The position numbers and the translations under genes were made by a program. A stretch of DNA of 64,000 nt from CAMLIZ01 sp036231905 (GTDB lineage Bacteria > Pseudomonadota > Gammaproteobacteria > Burkholderiales > Burkholderiaceae_C): positions 310,001 to 374,000 of the forward strand of contig NZ_JAZARE010000006.1 in the NCBI RefSeq assembly GCF_036231905.1, in the 5' to 3' direction. Shown here one piece after another: positions 27,556-36,570 of the stretch. Below the pieces are notes generated by a model. The model searched no databases, was not told the origin of the DNA, and saw only the letters and a program-made list of their open reading frames with translations. Numbering within the stretch: the first letter of the stretch is position 1; each line of letters starts with the position of its first letter.

Positions 27556-28543
27556 CGTGCTGCAGCACCGGCTCCACCAGCGCTGGCGCGGCATGCAGCG
27601 GTGCGGTGGTGCGGCGCTTGGTGGCGATGTCGGTGTAGACGGCCTGCGCCTGCGCTTCGGTGAGGTCCAAGGCCTCGGCCAGCTCGGCCGCCGGCACGCC
27701 ATGGTTGTGGGCCCACAGCGCCAGGTCCATCTGCGCATAGGGCAGCGAAAAGTAGAACTCGTCCTGCCCCTGCGCCAGGCTGTAGGTGTCGGTGGTGGGC
27801 TGCGCGTTGCACACCTCGTCCGGCAGGCGGAGGTGGCGCGCCAGCGCATACACCTGAGTCTTGTACAGGTGGGCGATGGGCTTCAGGTCAGCCGCGCCGT
27901 CGCCGTTCTTCACGAAGAAGCCCTGGTCGTACTCCAGCCGGTTGGGGGTGCCGATCACGGCGTAGTTCAAGCGGTCGGCGTGGTAGTACTCGATGGCCTT
28001 GCGCACCCGCTGCTTGTGGTTGGTGGCGGCCACGATCTGCAGGTACTGCTTGAGCGGCAGGCGCGCCTGCTGCTGCGCGCCGTCGGGCGACTGCACGATC
28101 AGGTTGAAGAAGTGGATGCCGCCCGGCACGCCGGTGGCGATCGCGATCTTGCAGCGCCAGTCCTCGGCGTACTGCGGGAACACCGCGCGGATGGCTTCGT
28201 CGCGCTGCGCATAACAGCCCAGGCCCACCAGCGCGGGCGTGATGTCCACCACCTCGTAGGGCAGGCCCAGGTGCTCGGCCACCGCGCGGCCCCGGCTCTC
28301 GCTGCCGCCGCTGGAGTCGCGCTCGGGCAGCAGCAGGCCGTACACCTTCTTCGGCCCGAACGCCCGGGCGGCGAGCGCGGCGCACACACCGCTGTCCACG
28401 CCGCCAGAGATGGCGATGATCACGCCGCGGCGGCGCTGCGCGGCCACCGTGTCCACCATCCAGGCGCAGATGCGGTCGGCTTCGGCGCCTTCGTCCAGCG
28501 CCAGAACCTGGGGCCCCAGCCCGCGCATGGCGTCGGCGCTCAC
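27545..28543 (-). CDS. NadE-family ATP-dependent amide ligase (NAD synthase homologue)
   Basis: This 332-residue protein has the ATP-pyrophosphatase motif SGGVDS (46-51) and the NadE-type segments GTPNRLEYDQGFFVKNGDG and DLKPIAHLYKTQVYALARHL. NAD synthase amidates deamido-NAD with ammonia. This short form lacks the glutaminase domain usual in Burkholderiales NadE (about 540 residues). Its position, overlapping the acyl carrier protein gene by four bases (GTGA, 28540-28543) and downstream of an adenylate-forming ligase and an asparagine synthase, suggests a pathway paralogue. An ATG five codons in (28528) is the alternative start. Genuine NAD synthesis is not excluded. Confidence 0.8.
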   Translation of the reverse strand: MSADAMRGLGPQVLALDEGAEADRICAWMVDTVAAQRRRGVIIAISGGVDSGVCAALAARAFGPKKVYGLLLPERDSSGGSESRGRAVAEHLGLPYEVVDITPALVGLGCYAQRDEAIRAVFPQYAEDWRCKIAIATGVPGGIHFFNLIVQSPDGAQQQARLPLKQYLQIVAATNHKQRVRKAIEYYHADRLNYAVIGTPNRLEYDQGFFVKNGDGAADLKPIAHLYKTQVYALARHLRLPDEVCNAQPTTDTYSLAQGQDEFYFSLPYAQMDLALWAHNHGVPAAELAEALDLTEAQAQAVYTDIATKRRTTAPLHAAPALVEPVLQHDER

Positions 28544-28806
28544 GGCGTGGCCGTGGCCAGGCCGGTCTTGCGCGCGACGTAGGCGCCGATGTTGTCCAGG
28601 CTGTCCAGGTTCTCCGGCACCATCTCCTCGTCCTCCACCGTGAAGCCGAAGGTCTCCTCGAGGAACATCACCAGCTCCAGGAAACCGGTGGAGTCGACCA
28701 GGTGGTGCGCCATGAACGAGTCGCCATCGGCGTAGCTCGCGCGCTTGGCGCCCATGAGGAAGTTGTCCTGGATGAATGCGCGCACCTGCGCCTTGATGTC
28801 GGTCAT
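28540..28806 (-). CDS. Acyl carrier protein
   Basis: This 88-residue carrier protein has the phosphopantetheine attachment site at Ser39 (VDSTGFLELV), followed by EETFGFTVEDEEMVPENLDS, a normal helix 3/4 region. It is not the fatty-acid AcpP, whose site is DSLD(T/S). It lies 23 bases after the adenylate-forming ligase gene, which probably loads it, and shares a GTGA overlap with the NadE homologue downstream. An ATG nine codons earlier exists but lacks similarity. The cargo is unknown. Confidence 0.9.
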   Translation of the reverse strand: MTDIKAQVRAFIQDNFLMGAKRASYADGDSFMAHHLVDSTGFLELVMFLEETFGFTVEDEEMVPENLDSLDNIGAYVARKTGLATATP

Positions 28807-28829
28807 GGCTTTGACGTGGGAAAGAAAAG

Positions 28830-30353
28830 TCAAGCGAGTCCGGCCTTGCGGATCTTGCCGGTATCGGTTTTAGGCAGGGCCTCGACGAACTCCACGACCT
28901 TCGGTGCCATGAAGCTTTCGAGCCGCGCCAGGCAATGCCGGATGACGTCCCGCTCGGTGAGCGAAGCGCCCGGTTTGAGTGTGACATAGGCCTTCACCGC
29001 CTGGCCCAGCACGGCGTCGTCCACGCCCACGACCGCGACTTCGTACACGCCGGGCAGCGCATGGATCGCGTTCTCCACCTCGCGCGGACTCACCTTTTCG
29101 CCCCGGCTCTTGATGATGTCGTCACGCCGCGCCACGAAGTACAGCCAGCCCTCGGCATCGGTGCGGAACAGGTCGCCGGAATACAGCACGCGCTCGCCGG
29201 GCAGCAGGCCAGGTTTCAGCCGCTTTGCGGTCTCCTCCGGCTTCTCCCAATAACCCAGCATCACGTTGCTGCCGCGGATCACGAGTTCGCCCACCGAGCC
29301 GTTGGGCAGGCGCCGGCCTTCGTCATCGACCAGCCACACCTCTTCATTGGGCATGCCGCGGCCCACGCTGGTGGGGCGGATGTCCAGCTGCTCGGGCGGC
29401 AGGTAGGTCACCCGCTTGCATTCGGTGAGGCCGTACATCGAGTACAGCGTGGCCTGCGGGAACAGCGCGCGCAGCTGCGCGATGTGCGGCTCGGACAGCG
29501 CGGCCGCGGTGTTGGTGATCATGCGCAGCGCGTGCAGGTCGAAACGCTCCAGGCTCTTGAGCGCCAGCAGCGTCGCAAACATGGTGGGCACGCCGGGGAA
29601 CACGGTGACCCGTTCGCGCGCCATGGTGTCCAGCACCTGCACCGGAAAGCTGAAGCCGCGCTCCAGCACCACGGTGGCGCCCACGTGCCAGGCCATCAGC
29701 ACCTGGTACAGGCCGTAGTCGAAGGCGAGCGGCAGGGCACAGAGGATGGTGTCGCGTTCGTTCAGGCCCAGGTAGCCGCTGACCGAACGCATCGCACTCA
29801 CCATGTTCAGGTGCGACAGCATCACGCCCTTGGGAAAACCGGTGGAGCCGGAGGTGTAGATGATGCTGGCCAGGTCGCAGTCGATGGTGCCGGGGTCGTG
29901 CGGTACGGCGCCCTCACCCGCCTCGGGCCAGGCTTGCAGGCGCGCATCGGCCGGGCCGTCGTCCGCGCCGGTGACCACCACGGTGTGCACGCTCGCCGCA
30001 TCGGCCAGCGCCGCGCGCCACACGTCGGACAAGGTCGCCTGGGTCAGCAGCGCGGCGGCCCGCGCATCGCGCAGCATGTAGGCCAGCTTGTCGTGTTTGG
30101 TGAGCGCATTCACCGGCATGAAGACCGCCCCTGCGCGCAGCACCGCCAGCACGCCGGCGACGAACTCGACGCTGTTGTCCAGGAACAGCGCCACCCGGTC
30201 CCCGCGCTGCACGCCGCGTTGCCGCAGCAACCCGGCCAGTGCGTCGGCGCGCTGGTCCAGCTCGGCATGGGTGACCCGCAGGCCGGCGCACACCAGCGCC
30301 GGGTGATCGGGAAGGCGGGCGAGGGTGGCGTCGAAGGCGTGGTGCAGCAGCAT
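28830..30353 (-). CDS. Adenylate-forming acyl (or amino acid) ligase
   Basis: This 507-residue ANL-superfamily enzyme activates a carboxylic acid with ATP and transfers it to CoA or, here more likely, to the adjacent carrier protein. The phosphate loop YTSGSTGFPKG is at 166-176. SMYGLTECKRVTYLPPE lies near residue 315, GYWEKPEETAKR near 390, and the C-terminal catalytic lysine is Lys500 (KTDTGKIRK). It starts MLLHHAFDATLARLPDHPAL. It is 14 bases downstream of the asparagine synthase gene. Similar ligases occur in exosortase-linked and surface-glycan clusters, but no exosortase is here. The substrate is not deducible. Confidence 0.88.
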   Translation of the reverse strand: MLLHHAFDATLARLPDHPALVCAGLRVTHAELDQRADALAGLLRQRGVQRGDRVALFLDNSVEFVAGVLAVLRAGAVFMPVNALTKHDKLAYMLRDARAAALLTQATLSDVWRAALADAASVHTVVVTGADDGPADARLQAWPEAGEGAVPHDPGTIDCDLASIIYTSGSTGFPKGVMLSHLNMVSAMRSVSGYLGLNERDTILCALPLAFDYGLYQVLMAWHVGATVVLERGFSFPVQVLDTMARERVTVFPGVPTMFATLLALKSLERFDLHALRMITNTAAALSEPHIAQLRALFPQATLYSMYGLTECKRVTYLPPEQLDIRPTSVGRGMPNEEVWLVDDEGRRLPNGSVGELVIRGSNVMLGYWEKPEETAKRLKPGLLPGERVLYSGDLFRTDAEGWLYFVARRDDIIKSRGEKVSPREVENAIHALPGVYEVAVVGVDDAVLGQAVKAYVTLKPGASLTERDVIRHCLARLESFMAPKVVEFVEALPKTDTGKIRKAGLA

Positions 30354-30367
30354 GGAACGAGCGGGAT

Positions 30368-32305
30368 CTAAGTCGCGCCGAACACGGCGGGTTGCACGAA
30401 CTGGCGGTGCAAATGCATGGTGGACAGCACGCCCACGAAGGCCATGTTGTCGGGGAAACCGATCGCGCGGCCGCGGGCGCACTTGGCGCTCAGCCGGCCC
30501 ACCGCGTCGGCGTCGAACAGGCCGGCCGCTTCGATGGACTGCGGGCTCAGCAGCTCGGCCACCTCCTCGGTGGGCCGGCCGTCCTGGAAGAAGCTGGCGC
30601 TGTCGGGGGCGCGGTAGGGCTGCTTGGTGCGCTGGGTGATGCTCGGCGGCAGGTCGGCGCGGGTGGCCTGCTTGAGCAGGTATTTTTCGGCCAGGCCGCG
30701 CAGCTTCAGCTGCGGTGGCAGCCGGTTGGCAAACTCGATGACGCGGTGGTCGAGGAAGGGCACCCGGCCTTCCACCGAATGCGCCATCGCCACCCGGTCG
30801 CCCTGGGCGCCGAGCAGGTAGCCCGACATCAGGGTGTGGGCCTCCACGTACTGGTCGCGCGCCATCGGCGACCAACGCGAGATGCCGGCCGGCAGCGTGG
30901 CGGCCAGCGCCTGGTAAGGGTCGGCCGCGGCCACGCGCTCGGCCAGCTCCGGTCGCATGAACTGCAGCACCCGGCGCGTGCTGGCGATGCGGGTGGCATG
31001 CGCGAACCAGGGCTGGTGCTGGTGCTCCAGGCCTTCGCTGAAAAAGCGCTGGGTCACGCCGCGCGCGGCCATCGGCGAGTGCGTGAGGTAGGGGTACAGG
31101 CGCTCCAGGATGCGGCCACGCCAAGTCGACTGCGGCGCACGCGCCAGGAAGCGCCGGATCTTGGCTTCCTTGAAAAGATCGTAGCCGCCGAACACCTCGT
31201 CGGCCCCCTCGCCGGTGAGCACCACCTTGAGCCCGGCCGCGCGCACGGCCGACGCCAGCAGCATCAGCGGCGTGGGCGCGGTGCGCACCAGGGCGGTTTC
31301 GGCATGCCACACCGTGCGGCCGAAGGCCGCGCCGATGTGAGCGCGCGACACACGCACGGTGGTGTGGCGCGTGCCCAGGTGGCGCACCATCGCCTGCTGG
31401 TGCTCGCTTTCGTCGAACTCGGCGTCCTCGAAGGTGAGCGAGAAGGTGTCCAGCGGCGTGTCGGTCTGGTGCCGGATCAGCGAGCTGACGATGGACGAGT
31501 CCAGCCCGCCGCTCAGGTAGGCACCCACCGGCACGTCGGCGCGCAGCTGCAGCCGCACGGCGTCCAGCAGCAGCGCGCGCAGCTCTTCGGCCGCTTCGCG
31601 TTCGTCGCGCGGCGGAGGCGTGCCGTCAGGGAAGGTCCAGTCCCAGTAGCAGTCGGTGTGCAGGCGATCGCCCTCCACCACCATGCGATGGCCGGGCGGC
31701 AGCTGCCGGATGCCCTCGAACACGGTGTTGTCGCCCAGCGGCGCCCAGTAGCTGAACACCTGCGCCAGGCCCACCGGGTCCAGCCGCCGCTTCACCTCGG
31801 GCAGCATGAACAAGGCCTTGACCTCGGAGGCGAACAGCAGCCGGCCGTCGGCCTGGGTGAAGTACAGCGGCCGGATGCCGGTGCGGTCGCGCGCCAGCAG
31901 CAGGCGCTGGCGATGGTCGTCCCACAGCGCGATGGCGAACTGGCCGTTGAGCTGCTGCAGGAAATCCTCGCCATGCTCCTCGTACAGGTGCACCAGCACC
32001 TCGGTGTCCGACTGCGTGCGGAACACATGGCCGAGGCGCTGCAGCTCGGCGCGCAGCTCCAGGTAGTTGAAGATCTCGCCGTTGAACACCACGCGGATGC
32101 GGCCGTCTTCGTTGGCGATCGGCTGGGCACCGCCGGCGATGTCGATGATGGACAGGCGCGCATGCGCCAGGCCCACGGTGTCACCGGCTTCGATGCCCGT
32201 GCCGTCCGGGCCGCGGTGGTGCAGCGCGCCGATCATCGCGAGCGACTCGTCGCGTCGTGGGGCGCGGCCCCAGGTGCCGCGGTGGATGCCTGCGATGCCG
32301 CACAT
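30368..32305 (-). CDS. Asparagine synthase (glutamine-hydrolysing) family amidotransferase
   Basis: This 645-residue AsnB-type enzyme has the N-terminal glutaminase with nucleophile Cys2 (MCGIAGIHRG), the glutamine-site pieces HHRGPDG and FNGEIFNY, and a C-terminal synthetase domain with SGGLDSS (265-271) and TGEGADEVFGGYD. It uses glutamine nitrogen to amidate an adenylated carboxylate. Family members in polysaccharide or natural-product clusters often amidate something other than aspartate. It starts one base after the stop of the upstream GNAT-like gene and is followed by the ligase/ACP genes, which makes a biosynthetic role likely. Confidence 0.88.
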   Translation of the reverse strand: MCGIAGIHRGTWGRAPRRDESLAMIGALHHRGPDGTGIEAGDTVGLAHARLSIIDIAGGAQPIANEDGRIRVVFNGEIFNYLELRAELQRLGHVFRTQSDTEVLVHLYEEHGEDFLQQLNGQFAIALWDDHRQRLLLARDRTGIRPLYFTQADGRLLFASEVKALFMLPEVKRRLDPVGLAQVFSYWAPLGDNTVFEGIRQLPPGHRMVVEGDRLHTDCYWDWTFPDGTPPPRDEREAAEELRALLLDAVRLQLRADVPVGAYLSGGLDSSIVSSLIRHQTDTPLDTFSLTFEDAEFDESEHQQAMVRHLGTRHTTVRVSRAHIGAAFGRTVWHAETALVRTAPTPLMLLASAVRAAGLKVVLTGEGADEVFGGYDLFKEAKIRRFLARAPQSTWRGRILERLYPYLTHSPMAARGVTQRFFSEGLEHQHQPWFAHATRIASTRRVLQFMRPELAERVAAADPYQALAATLPAGISRWSPMARDQYVEAHTLMSGYLLGAQGDRVAMAHSVEGRVPFLDHRVIEFANRLPPQLKLRGLAEKYLLKQATRADLPPSITQRTKQPYRAPDSASFFQDGRPTEEVAELLSPQSIEAAGLFDADAVGRLSAKCARGRAIGFPDNMAFVGVLSTMHLHRQFVQPAVFGAT

Positions 32306-32306
32306 G

Positions 32307-33350
32307 TCACTCGCCGTCGCGGTCGAAGCTGGTGAAGTACCAGTGCGCCGGCGGCGGCACCACCGCTGCTGCGCCGGCGACCAGGTACAGCGGCAGGTGC
32401 TCTGGCCGCGGCACGAACCCGGCGGCCCGCACGCCGCACGCCACCTCGGGGCTGCCGAAAAATTCCAGCGAGAGCCGCTCCACCGGCTGCGCGCGCTGGT
32501 GCCAGGCGAAGCCGCGCAGCAGGACGGCCGTGTCACGCGCAGGGTCGGCGCAGAAGAAGTCGGCGACCAGGACCATGCGGTCTTCCACGCGCCACACCAC
32601 GTAGCCCAGGGGCGTGCCATCGCCGCGGCGGGCGAGCGACACGGTCCAGCGTGCGGGCACTTCGACCGCAAACCGCCACTCCAGCACAGCGCGCGAGCGC
32701 TCGGACATCAGCAGCGTTGCGCTGCGCTGTTGCCATACCGTGTCGAGCGCAGCATCGAAGCGGTGCGAGTCCTGCCATTGCAGCCGCCGTGCGCTGCCCA
32801 GCCGGGCGGCGTCGCGCAGCAGCAAGGCGGTGTCCACCAACGGCGCCATCCCGCGTGCCAGCCAGCCCGGCAAGCGGCGCCGGAGCAGCTGGCCGCTGCG
32901 CAGGGCATGGGTCCAGCGCACGACGCCGCCAAAGCGCTGCAGGCCGGATCGTTTGCACACGGCTTCGGACTTGTCGTTGGTGAGCCCGTAGACCCAGTCG
33001 TATTGCGCCTGCGCCAGCGCAATGCCCTTCTTCATGAGCTGCAATGCCGGCCCCAGCGAGCGGTGGGCGTCGGCCACCGCGTAGTCGGCAAAACCGGCCA
33101 CGCGCCACTGACGGGCGCCCTGGTGGAAGCGGCGCTCATGCAGGCATTGCACGCCGGCCAGCTCGGCTGGCTCCGCATGCCTGAGCACCAGGGTGGCGCC
33201 GCTGCCGGCCGGATTGCCCAGGTAGCGGTGCTGCAGCCGGCCCAGCGCGGCCTGGGGCGTGAGTGAGCGCAGGCAGCGCGCCCACAGCGCACTGATGGCC
33301 TGCGCATGCACCCGCACATCCACCTGCTCGACCACGTACTTCGACGACAT
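32307..33350 (-). CDS. GNAT-like N-acyltransferase, uncharacterised
   Basis: This 347-residue protein was not recognised with certainty. The first 150 residues look like a GNAT fold (VAGFADYAVADAHRSLGPAL, LMKKGIALAQAQYDWVYGLT, CKRSGLQRFGGVVRW), matching the acceptor-loop and final-strand pattern of acyltransferases in glycan clusters. The C-terminal half repeats a similar layout (LARRGDGTPLGYVVWRVEDR), suggesting two GNAT-like halves as in FemAB-type proteins. No membrane segment is present. It is the first gene of the tightly packed minus-strand cassette, so it probably acts on the product made by the ligase, ACP and amidotransferase. Confidence 0.6.
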   Translation of the reverse strand: MSSKYVVEQVDVRVHAQAISALWARCLRSLTPQAALGRLQHRYLGNPAGSGATLVLRHAEPAELAGVQCLHERRFHQGARQWRVAGFADYAVADAHRSLGPALQLMKKGIALAQAQYDWVYGLTNDKSEAVCKRSGLQRFGGVVRWTHALRSGQLLRRRLPGWLARGMAPLVDTALLLRDAARLGSARRLQWQDSHRFDAALDTVWQQRSATLLMSERSRAVLEWRFAVEVPARWTVSLARRGDGTPLGYVVWRVEDRMVLVADFFCADPARDTAVLLRGFAWHQRAQPVERLSLEFFGSPEVACGVRAAGFVPRPEHLPLYLVAGAAAVVPPPAHWYFTSFDRDGE

Positions 33351-33522
33351 GCTGATCCGCTCTCACCAGGCGCGCAGGCCGGCCATCCCTCGGGGTGCGC
33401 GATCGTAACAGTGCGCTACCCTCGCGCCATCCCCCGGAATGGGCAGGCAGGCCTCGCCCGGCACACTGCTTGCCCCAGGAGGGCGTCTTCACGTCAACCC
33501 GGCTCTCGCCCAGAATCGCCGC

Positions 33523-34161
33523 ATGCCTGTGCCTGCCTCCGACGCTGTTCCCATCGTGGCCGCCCGGCCCGATCTGCTGGCATGCGAGGAGTGCGACGCG
33601 CTGTACCGGCGGGTGCCGTTGGCCAGCGGCCAGCAGGCGCGCTGCGGGCGCTGCGGCAACCTGCTGGGGCGCGGCCACCGCATGAGCTTGCAGGCGATGC
33701 TGGCGCTCACCCTGGCGGCGCTGGTGGTGTACCTGATCGCCAACCTGCAGCCGGTGGTGCAGCTCAACCTGGGCGGCGTGCGCAACAGCGCCACCCTGCC
33801 CGGCGCCTTGGCCGACACCTGGGCCAGTGGGGAGCACGCCGTGGCGCTGCTGGCCGGCGCCGTCGCCTTCGTGTTCCCCGGAGCCGTGATCCTGTTGCGG
33901 CTGTATGCCCTGCTGCCGGTGCTCACGCGCCGGCTGCCGCCGCACTGGCCACTGGCGATGCGGGCGCTGGCGTTCGCGTCGCGCTGGAGCATGGTGGAGG
34001 TGCTGATGCTGTCGGCCATGGTGTCCATCGTGCGCATTGCCGGCATGGCCAGCGTGCAACCGGGCGTGGGCCTGTTCGGCTTCGGCACGCTGGCGCTGCT
34101 GCTGGCCGCCCTGGAGACGGCCGGGCAGTTCCGCCTCTGGCAACTGGCCGAACTGCGGTGA
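33523..34161 (+). CDS. pqiA: Paraquat-inducible protein A (first half)
   Basis: This 212-residue inner-membrane protein of the PqiA family belongs to the PqiABC system that moves lipids between the inner and outer membranes. A zinc-ribbon-like head (LLACEECDALYRR, then CGRCGNLL) precedes about four membrane segments, including ALVVYLIANLQPVVQLNLGG, ending before LWQLAELR. E. coli PqiA is one protein with two such modules; here they are separate genes. Its stop overlaps the next GTG by four bases (GTGA). It is the first gene of the operon, divergent from the GNAT-like gene. Confidence 0.88.
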   Translation: MPVPASDAVPIVAARPDLLACEECDALYRRVPLASGQQARCGRCGNLLGRGHRMSLQAMLALTLAALVVYLIANLQPVVQLNLGGVRNSATLPGALADTWASGEHAVALLAGAVAFVFPGAVILLRLYALLPVLTRRLPPHWPLAMRALAFASRWSMVEVLMLSAMVSIVRIAGMASVQPGVGLFGFGTLALLLAALETAGQFRLWQLAELR

Positions 34162-34901
34162 TCCGAAGCGCCCACACCCTTGGCCTGCACGGCTGCCATG
34201 CCTGCGGGCTGGTGAGCGAGGTGCGCGGCCCGCTGGCCGGCGCGCGCTGCCCGCGCTGCCACAGCCCATTGCACCGCCATGCCGCCCTGGGGCTGCAGCG
34301 CAGCTGGGCCTGCCTGCTGGCGGCGGCAGTGCTCTACGTGCCGGCCAACGTGCTGCCGGTGATGGCCACGTCCAGCACACTGCAGGGCCATGAAAGCCAT
34401 ACCATCCTGGGCGGCATCGTGGAGCTGTGGCATGCCGGCTCCTGGGAGCTGGCGCTGATCGTGTTCATCGCCAGCATCGCCGTGCCGCTGTTGAAGATGG
34501 CCTCGCTCGGCCTGCTCGCCTACACCGCCCAGCGCCGCTCCACCTGGGCCCGGCCCGAGCGCACCTGCCTGTACCGCATGGTCGAGGCCGTCGGCCACTG
34601 GTCGATGCTGGACGTGCTGGTGGTGGTGCTGCTGGTGGCCATGGTGCGCTTCGGGCCGCTGGCCAGCGTGCAGCCGCTGCCCGGGCTGCTGGCCTTCGGC
34701 GCGGTGGTGGTGCTCACGATGCTGGCCTCCGAAGCGTTCGACCCCCGCTTGATCTGGAACCCACGGCCTGACGAAACGCACCTCCCCCGGAGCGCCTTCG
34801 GCGCCCCCCCTCGAGGGGGGGCCGCCAGCGGCCCGGCGAAGCCGGACCCGCGGCGTCCGCTGGAGGGCGACGCCACCGGCACACGACATGGACACACCTG
34901 A
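34158..34901 (+). CDS. pqiA: Paraquat-inducible protein A (second half)
   Basis: This 247-residue second PqiA module starts at GTG 34158, overlapping the previous stop. It has a four-cysteine head (CHACGLVSE, ARCPRCHSPLH) and four membrane segments (SWACLLAAAVLYVPANVLPV, then LALIVFIASIAVPLLKMASL and later ones). The PqiA domain ends near LIWNPRP. The last 40 or so residues are Pro/Gly/Arg-rich and coded by a block of hairpin-forming repeat DNA (34779-34874), so this tail is probably not ancestral. Its end overlaps the pqiB start by 14 bases. Confidence 0.85.
   Translation: MIRSAHTLGLHGCHACGLVSEVRGPLAGARCPRCHSPLHRHAALGLQRSWACLLAAAVLYVPANVLPVMATSSTLQGHESHTILGGIVELWHAGSWELALIVFIASIAVPLLKMASLGLLAYTAQRRSTWARPERTCLYRMVEAVGHWSMLDVLVVVLLVAMVRFGPLASVQPLPGLLAFGAVVVLTMLASEAFDPRLIWNPRPDETHLPRSAFGAPPRGGAASGPAKPDPRRPLEGDATGTRHGHT
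34779..34874. repeat. Hairpin-rich intergenic-type repeat inside the end of pqiA
   Basis: About 95 bases contain at least four consecutive inverted repeats: GGCGCC-type arms near 34791-34805, the palindrome CCCCCCTCGAGGGGGG (34805-34820), GGCCGCCAGCGGCC (34820-34833) and CCGGCGAAGCCGG (34833-34845). Shorter relatives of the CCCCCTC/GAGGGGG core occur at 6130-6148 and near 39406-39424, both between genes. It resembles the REP-like elements of Burkholderiales. Confidence 0.6.
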
Positions 34902-36546
34902 TTCTTCTGACTTGCCCGCGCCGCAGGTGGAGGCACGCAACCGCCTGCGCCTGTCGCTGGTGTGGCTGGTGCCGCTGCTGGCCGTGCTGCTGGGCCTGGG
35001 CCTGGTGGTGCGCAACTGGCTGCAGACCGGGCCCGACATCGTGATCGAGTTCCGCACCGCGGAGGGCCTGGAGGCCGGCAAGACCGAGGTGCGCTACAAG
35101 GAGGTGGCCATCGGCAAGGTGTCTCGGGTGGCGTTGTCGCCCGACCGCCAGCGCGTGCTGGCCACGGTGCAGCTGGACAAGAGCGCCGAGAACATGGCGG
35201 TGAAGGACACCCGCTTCTGGGTGGTGCGCCCGCGCGTGGGCACCGGCGGCGTGTCCGGGCTGTCCACCTTGCTGTCGGGCGCCTACATCGGCGTCGATGC
35301 CGGGGTGTCGCCCGAGGCGCAGAAGCACTTCGTCGGCCTGGAGGTGCCGCCCTTCGTGCTGCGCAACGAACCGGGCCGCAGCTTCGTGCTCACGGCCGGC
35401 GACCTGGGCTCGCTGGACATCGGCTCGCCGGTGTACTACCGCCGCATCCGCGTCGGCCGGGTGGTGGGCTTTGCGCTCGATCCGTCGCTGGACATGTTGT
35501 CGGTGCAGGTGTTCATCGAAGCACCCAACGAGAAGCTGGTCACCGCGCAAAGCCGGTTCTGGAACGCCAGCGGCGTGGACCTGTCGCTGGGGGCCAACGG
35601 GCTGAAGCTCAACACCCAGTCGCTCGCCTCGGTGGTGTCCGGCGGCCTGGCCTTCGCCAATGCGCCCGGCACGCCCGCGTCTGCACCGCAGGCGGCCGAA
35701 GGCACCCGCTTCACCCTGTTCGCGGACCGCGACAGCGCGCTCGCGCCACCGGACGGCCCGCCGCTGACCGTGCGCATGGTGTTCACGCAGAACACCCGCG
35801 GCCTGGCGCCCGGCGCGCCGGTGGACGTGCTTGGCGTGGAGGTCGGCCGCATCACCGCGGTGAACCTGCGCCACGATTCGGGGCGCGAACGTTTTGCGGC
35901 CGAAGTGCTGGCCGAGCTGTACCCGCGCCGGCTGGGCATCCGCGGCCAGCCCGGTGTGCCGGACGACGACCGCCAGCTGATGAAACTGCTGGTCGAACGG
36001 GGCCTGCGCGCGCAGATGCGCACCGCCAACCTGTTCACCGGCCAGATGACCGTGGCGCTGTACTTCCCCAGCAACGAGAAGCCCGCGTCGGCCAGCTTCG
36101 ACACCACGGCCGACACGCCCACCATGCCGACGATGCCGAGCCAGTTCGGCGCGCTGCAGCCGCAGCTGATGCAGATCGTCAAGCGCTTGTCGGAGGTGCG
36201 CTTCGACCAGATCGGCCAGGGCGTGCAGCAGACGCTGCACAGCGCCAATGCCGCGATCGAGCAGCTCACGCCCGAGGCGCAACGCGCGCTGGCGGACGTG
36301 CGCAAGACGCTGCAGCAGGCCGAACGCACGCTCGGCAGCGCCGAGAAGAGCCTGCAGCAGCTGGACCGCAACATCACCGCCGACGACGCACCGCTGCAGC
36401 GCAATGCGCAGCAGACGATGGACGAGCTCCAGCGAGCGGCGCGCGCGCTGCGCGTGCTGTCCGACTACCTGCAGCGCCATCCGGAAGCGCTGTTGCGCGG
36501 CAAGCCGGAAGACCTGCCGCTGAAAGACCCTTACAGCAAGCCCTGA
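34888..36546 (+). CDS. pqiB: Intermembrane transport protein PqiB (MlaD/MCE domains)
   Basis: This 552-residue MCE protein has one N-terminal membrane anchor (LVWLVPLLAVLLGLGLVVRN) and three MlaD-type domains. They begin near residue 48 (IEFRTAEGLEAGKTEVRYKE), 160 (FVLTAGDLGSLDIGSPVYYR) and 290 (VRMVFTQNTRGLAPGAPVDV). A long helical C-terminus (residues 420-530) would form the tube seen in E. coli PqiB. It moves lipids across the periplasm. The ATG lies inside the end of pqiA, and pqiC follows by 24 bases. Confidence 0.92.
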   Translation: MDTPDSSDLPAPQVEARNRLRLSLVWLVPLLAVLLGLGLVVRNWLQTGPDIVIEFRTAEGLEAGKTEVRYKEVAIGKVSRVALSPDRQRVLATVQLDKSAENMAVKDTRFWVVRPRVGTGGVSGLSTLLSGAYIGVDAGVSPEAQKHFVGLEVPPFVLRNEPGRSFVLTAGDLGSLDIGSPVYYRRIRVGRVVGFALDPSLDMLSVQVFIEAPNEKLVTAQSRFWNASGVDLSLGANGLKLNTQSLASVVSGGLAFANAPGTPASAPQAAEGTRFTLFADRDSALAPPDGPPLTVRMVFTQNTRGLAPGAPVDVLGVEVGRITAVNLRHDSGRERFAAEVLAELYPRRLGIRGQPGVPDDDRQLMKLLVERGLRAQMRTANLFTGQMTVALYFPSNEKPASASFDTTADTPTMPTMPSQFGALQPQLMQIVKRLSEVRFDQIGQGVQQTLHSANAAIEQLTPEAQRALADVRKTLQQAERTLGSAEKSLQQLDRNITADDAPLQRNAQQTMDELQRAARALRVLSDYLQRHPEALLRGKPEDLPLKDPYSKP

Positions 36547-36570
36547 GGCACCGCCGCTGCCCACCACGCC

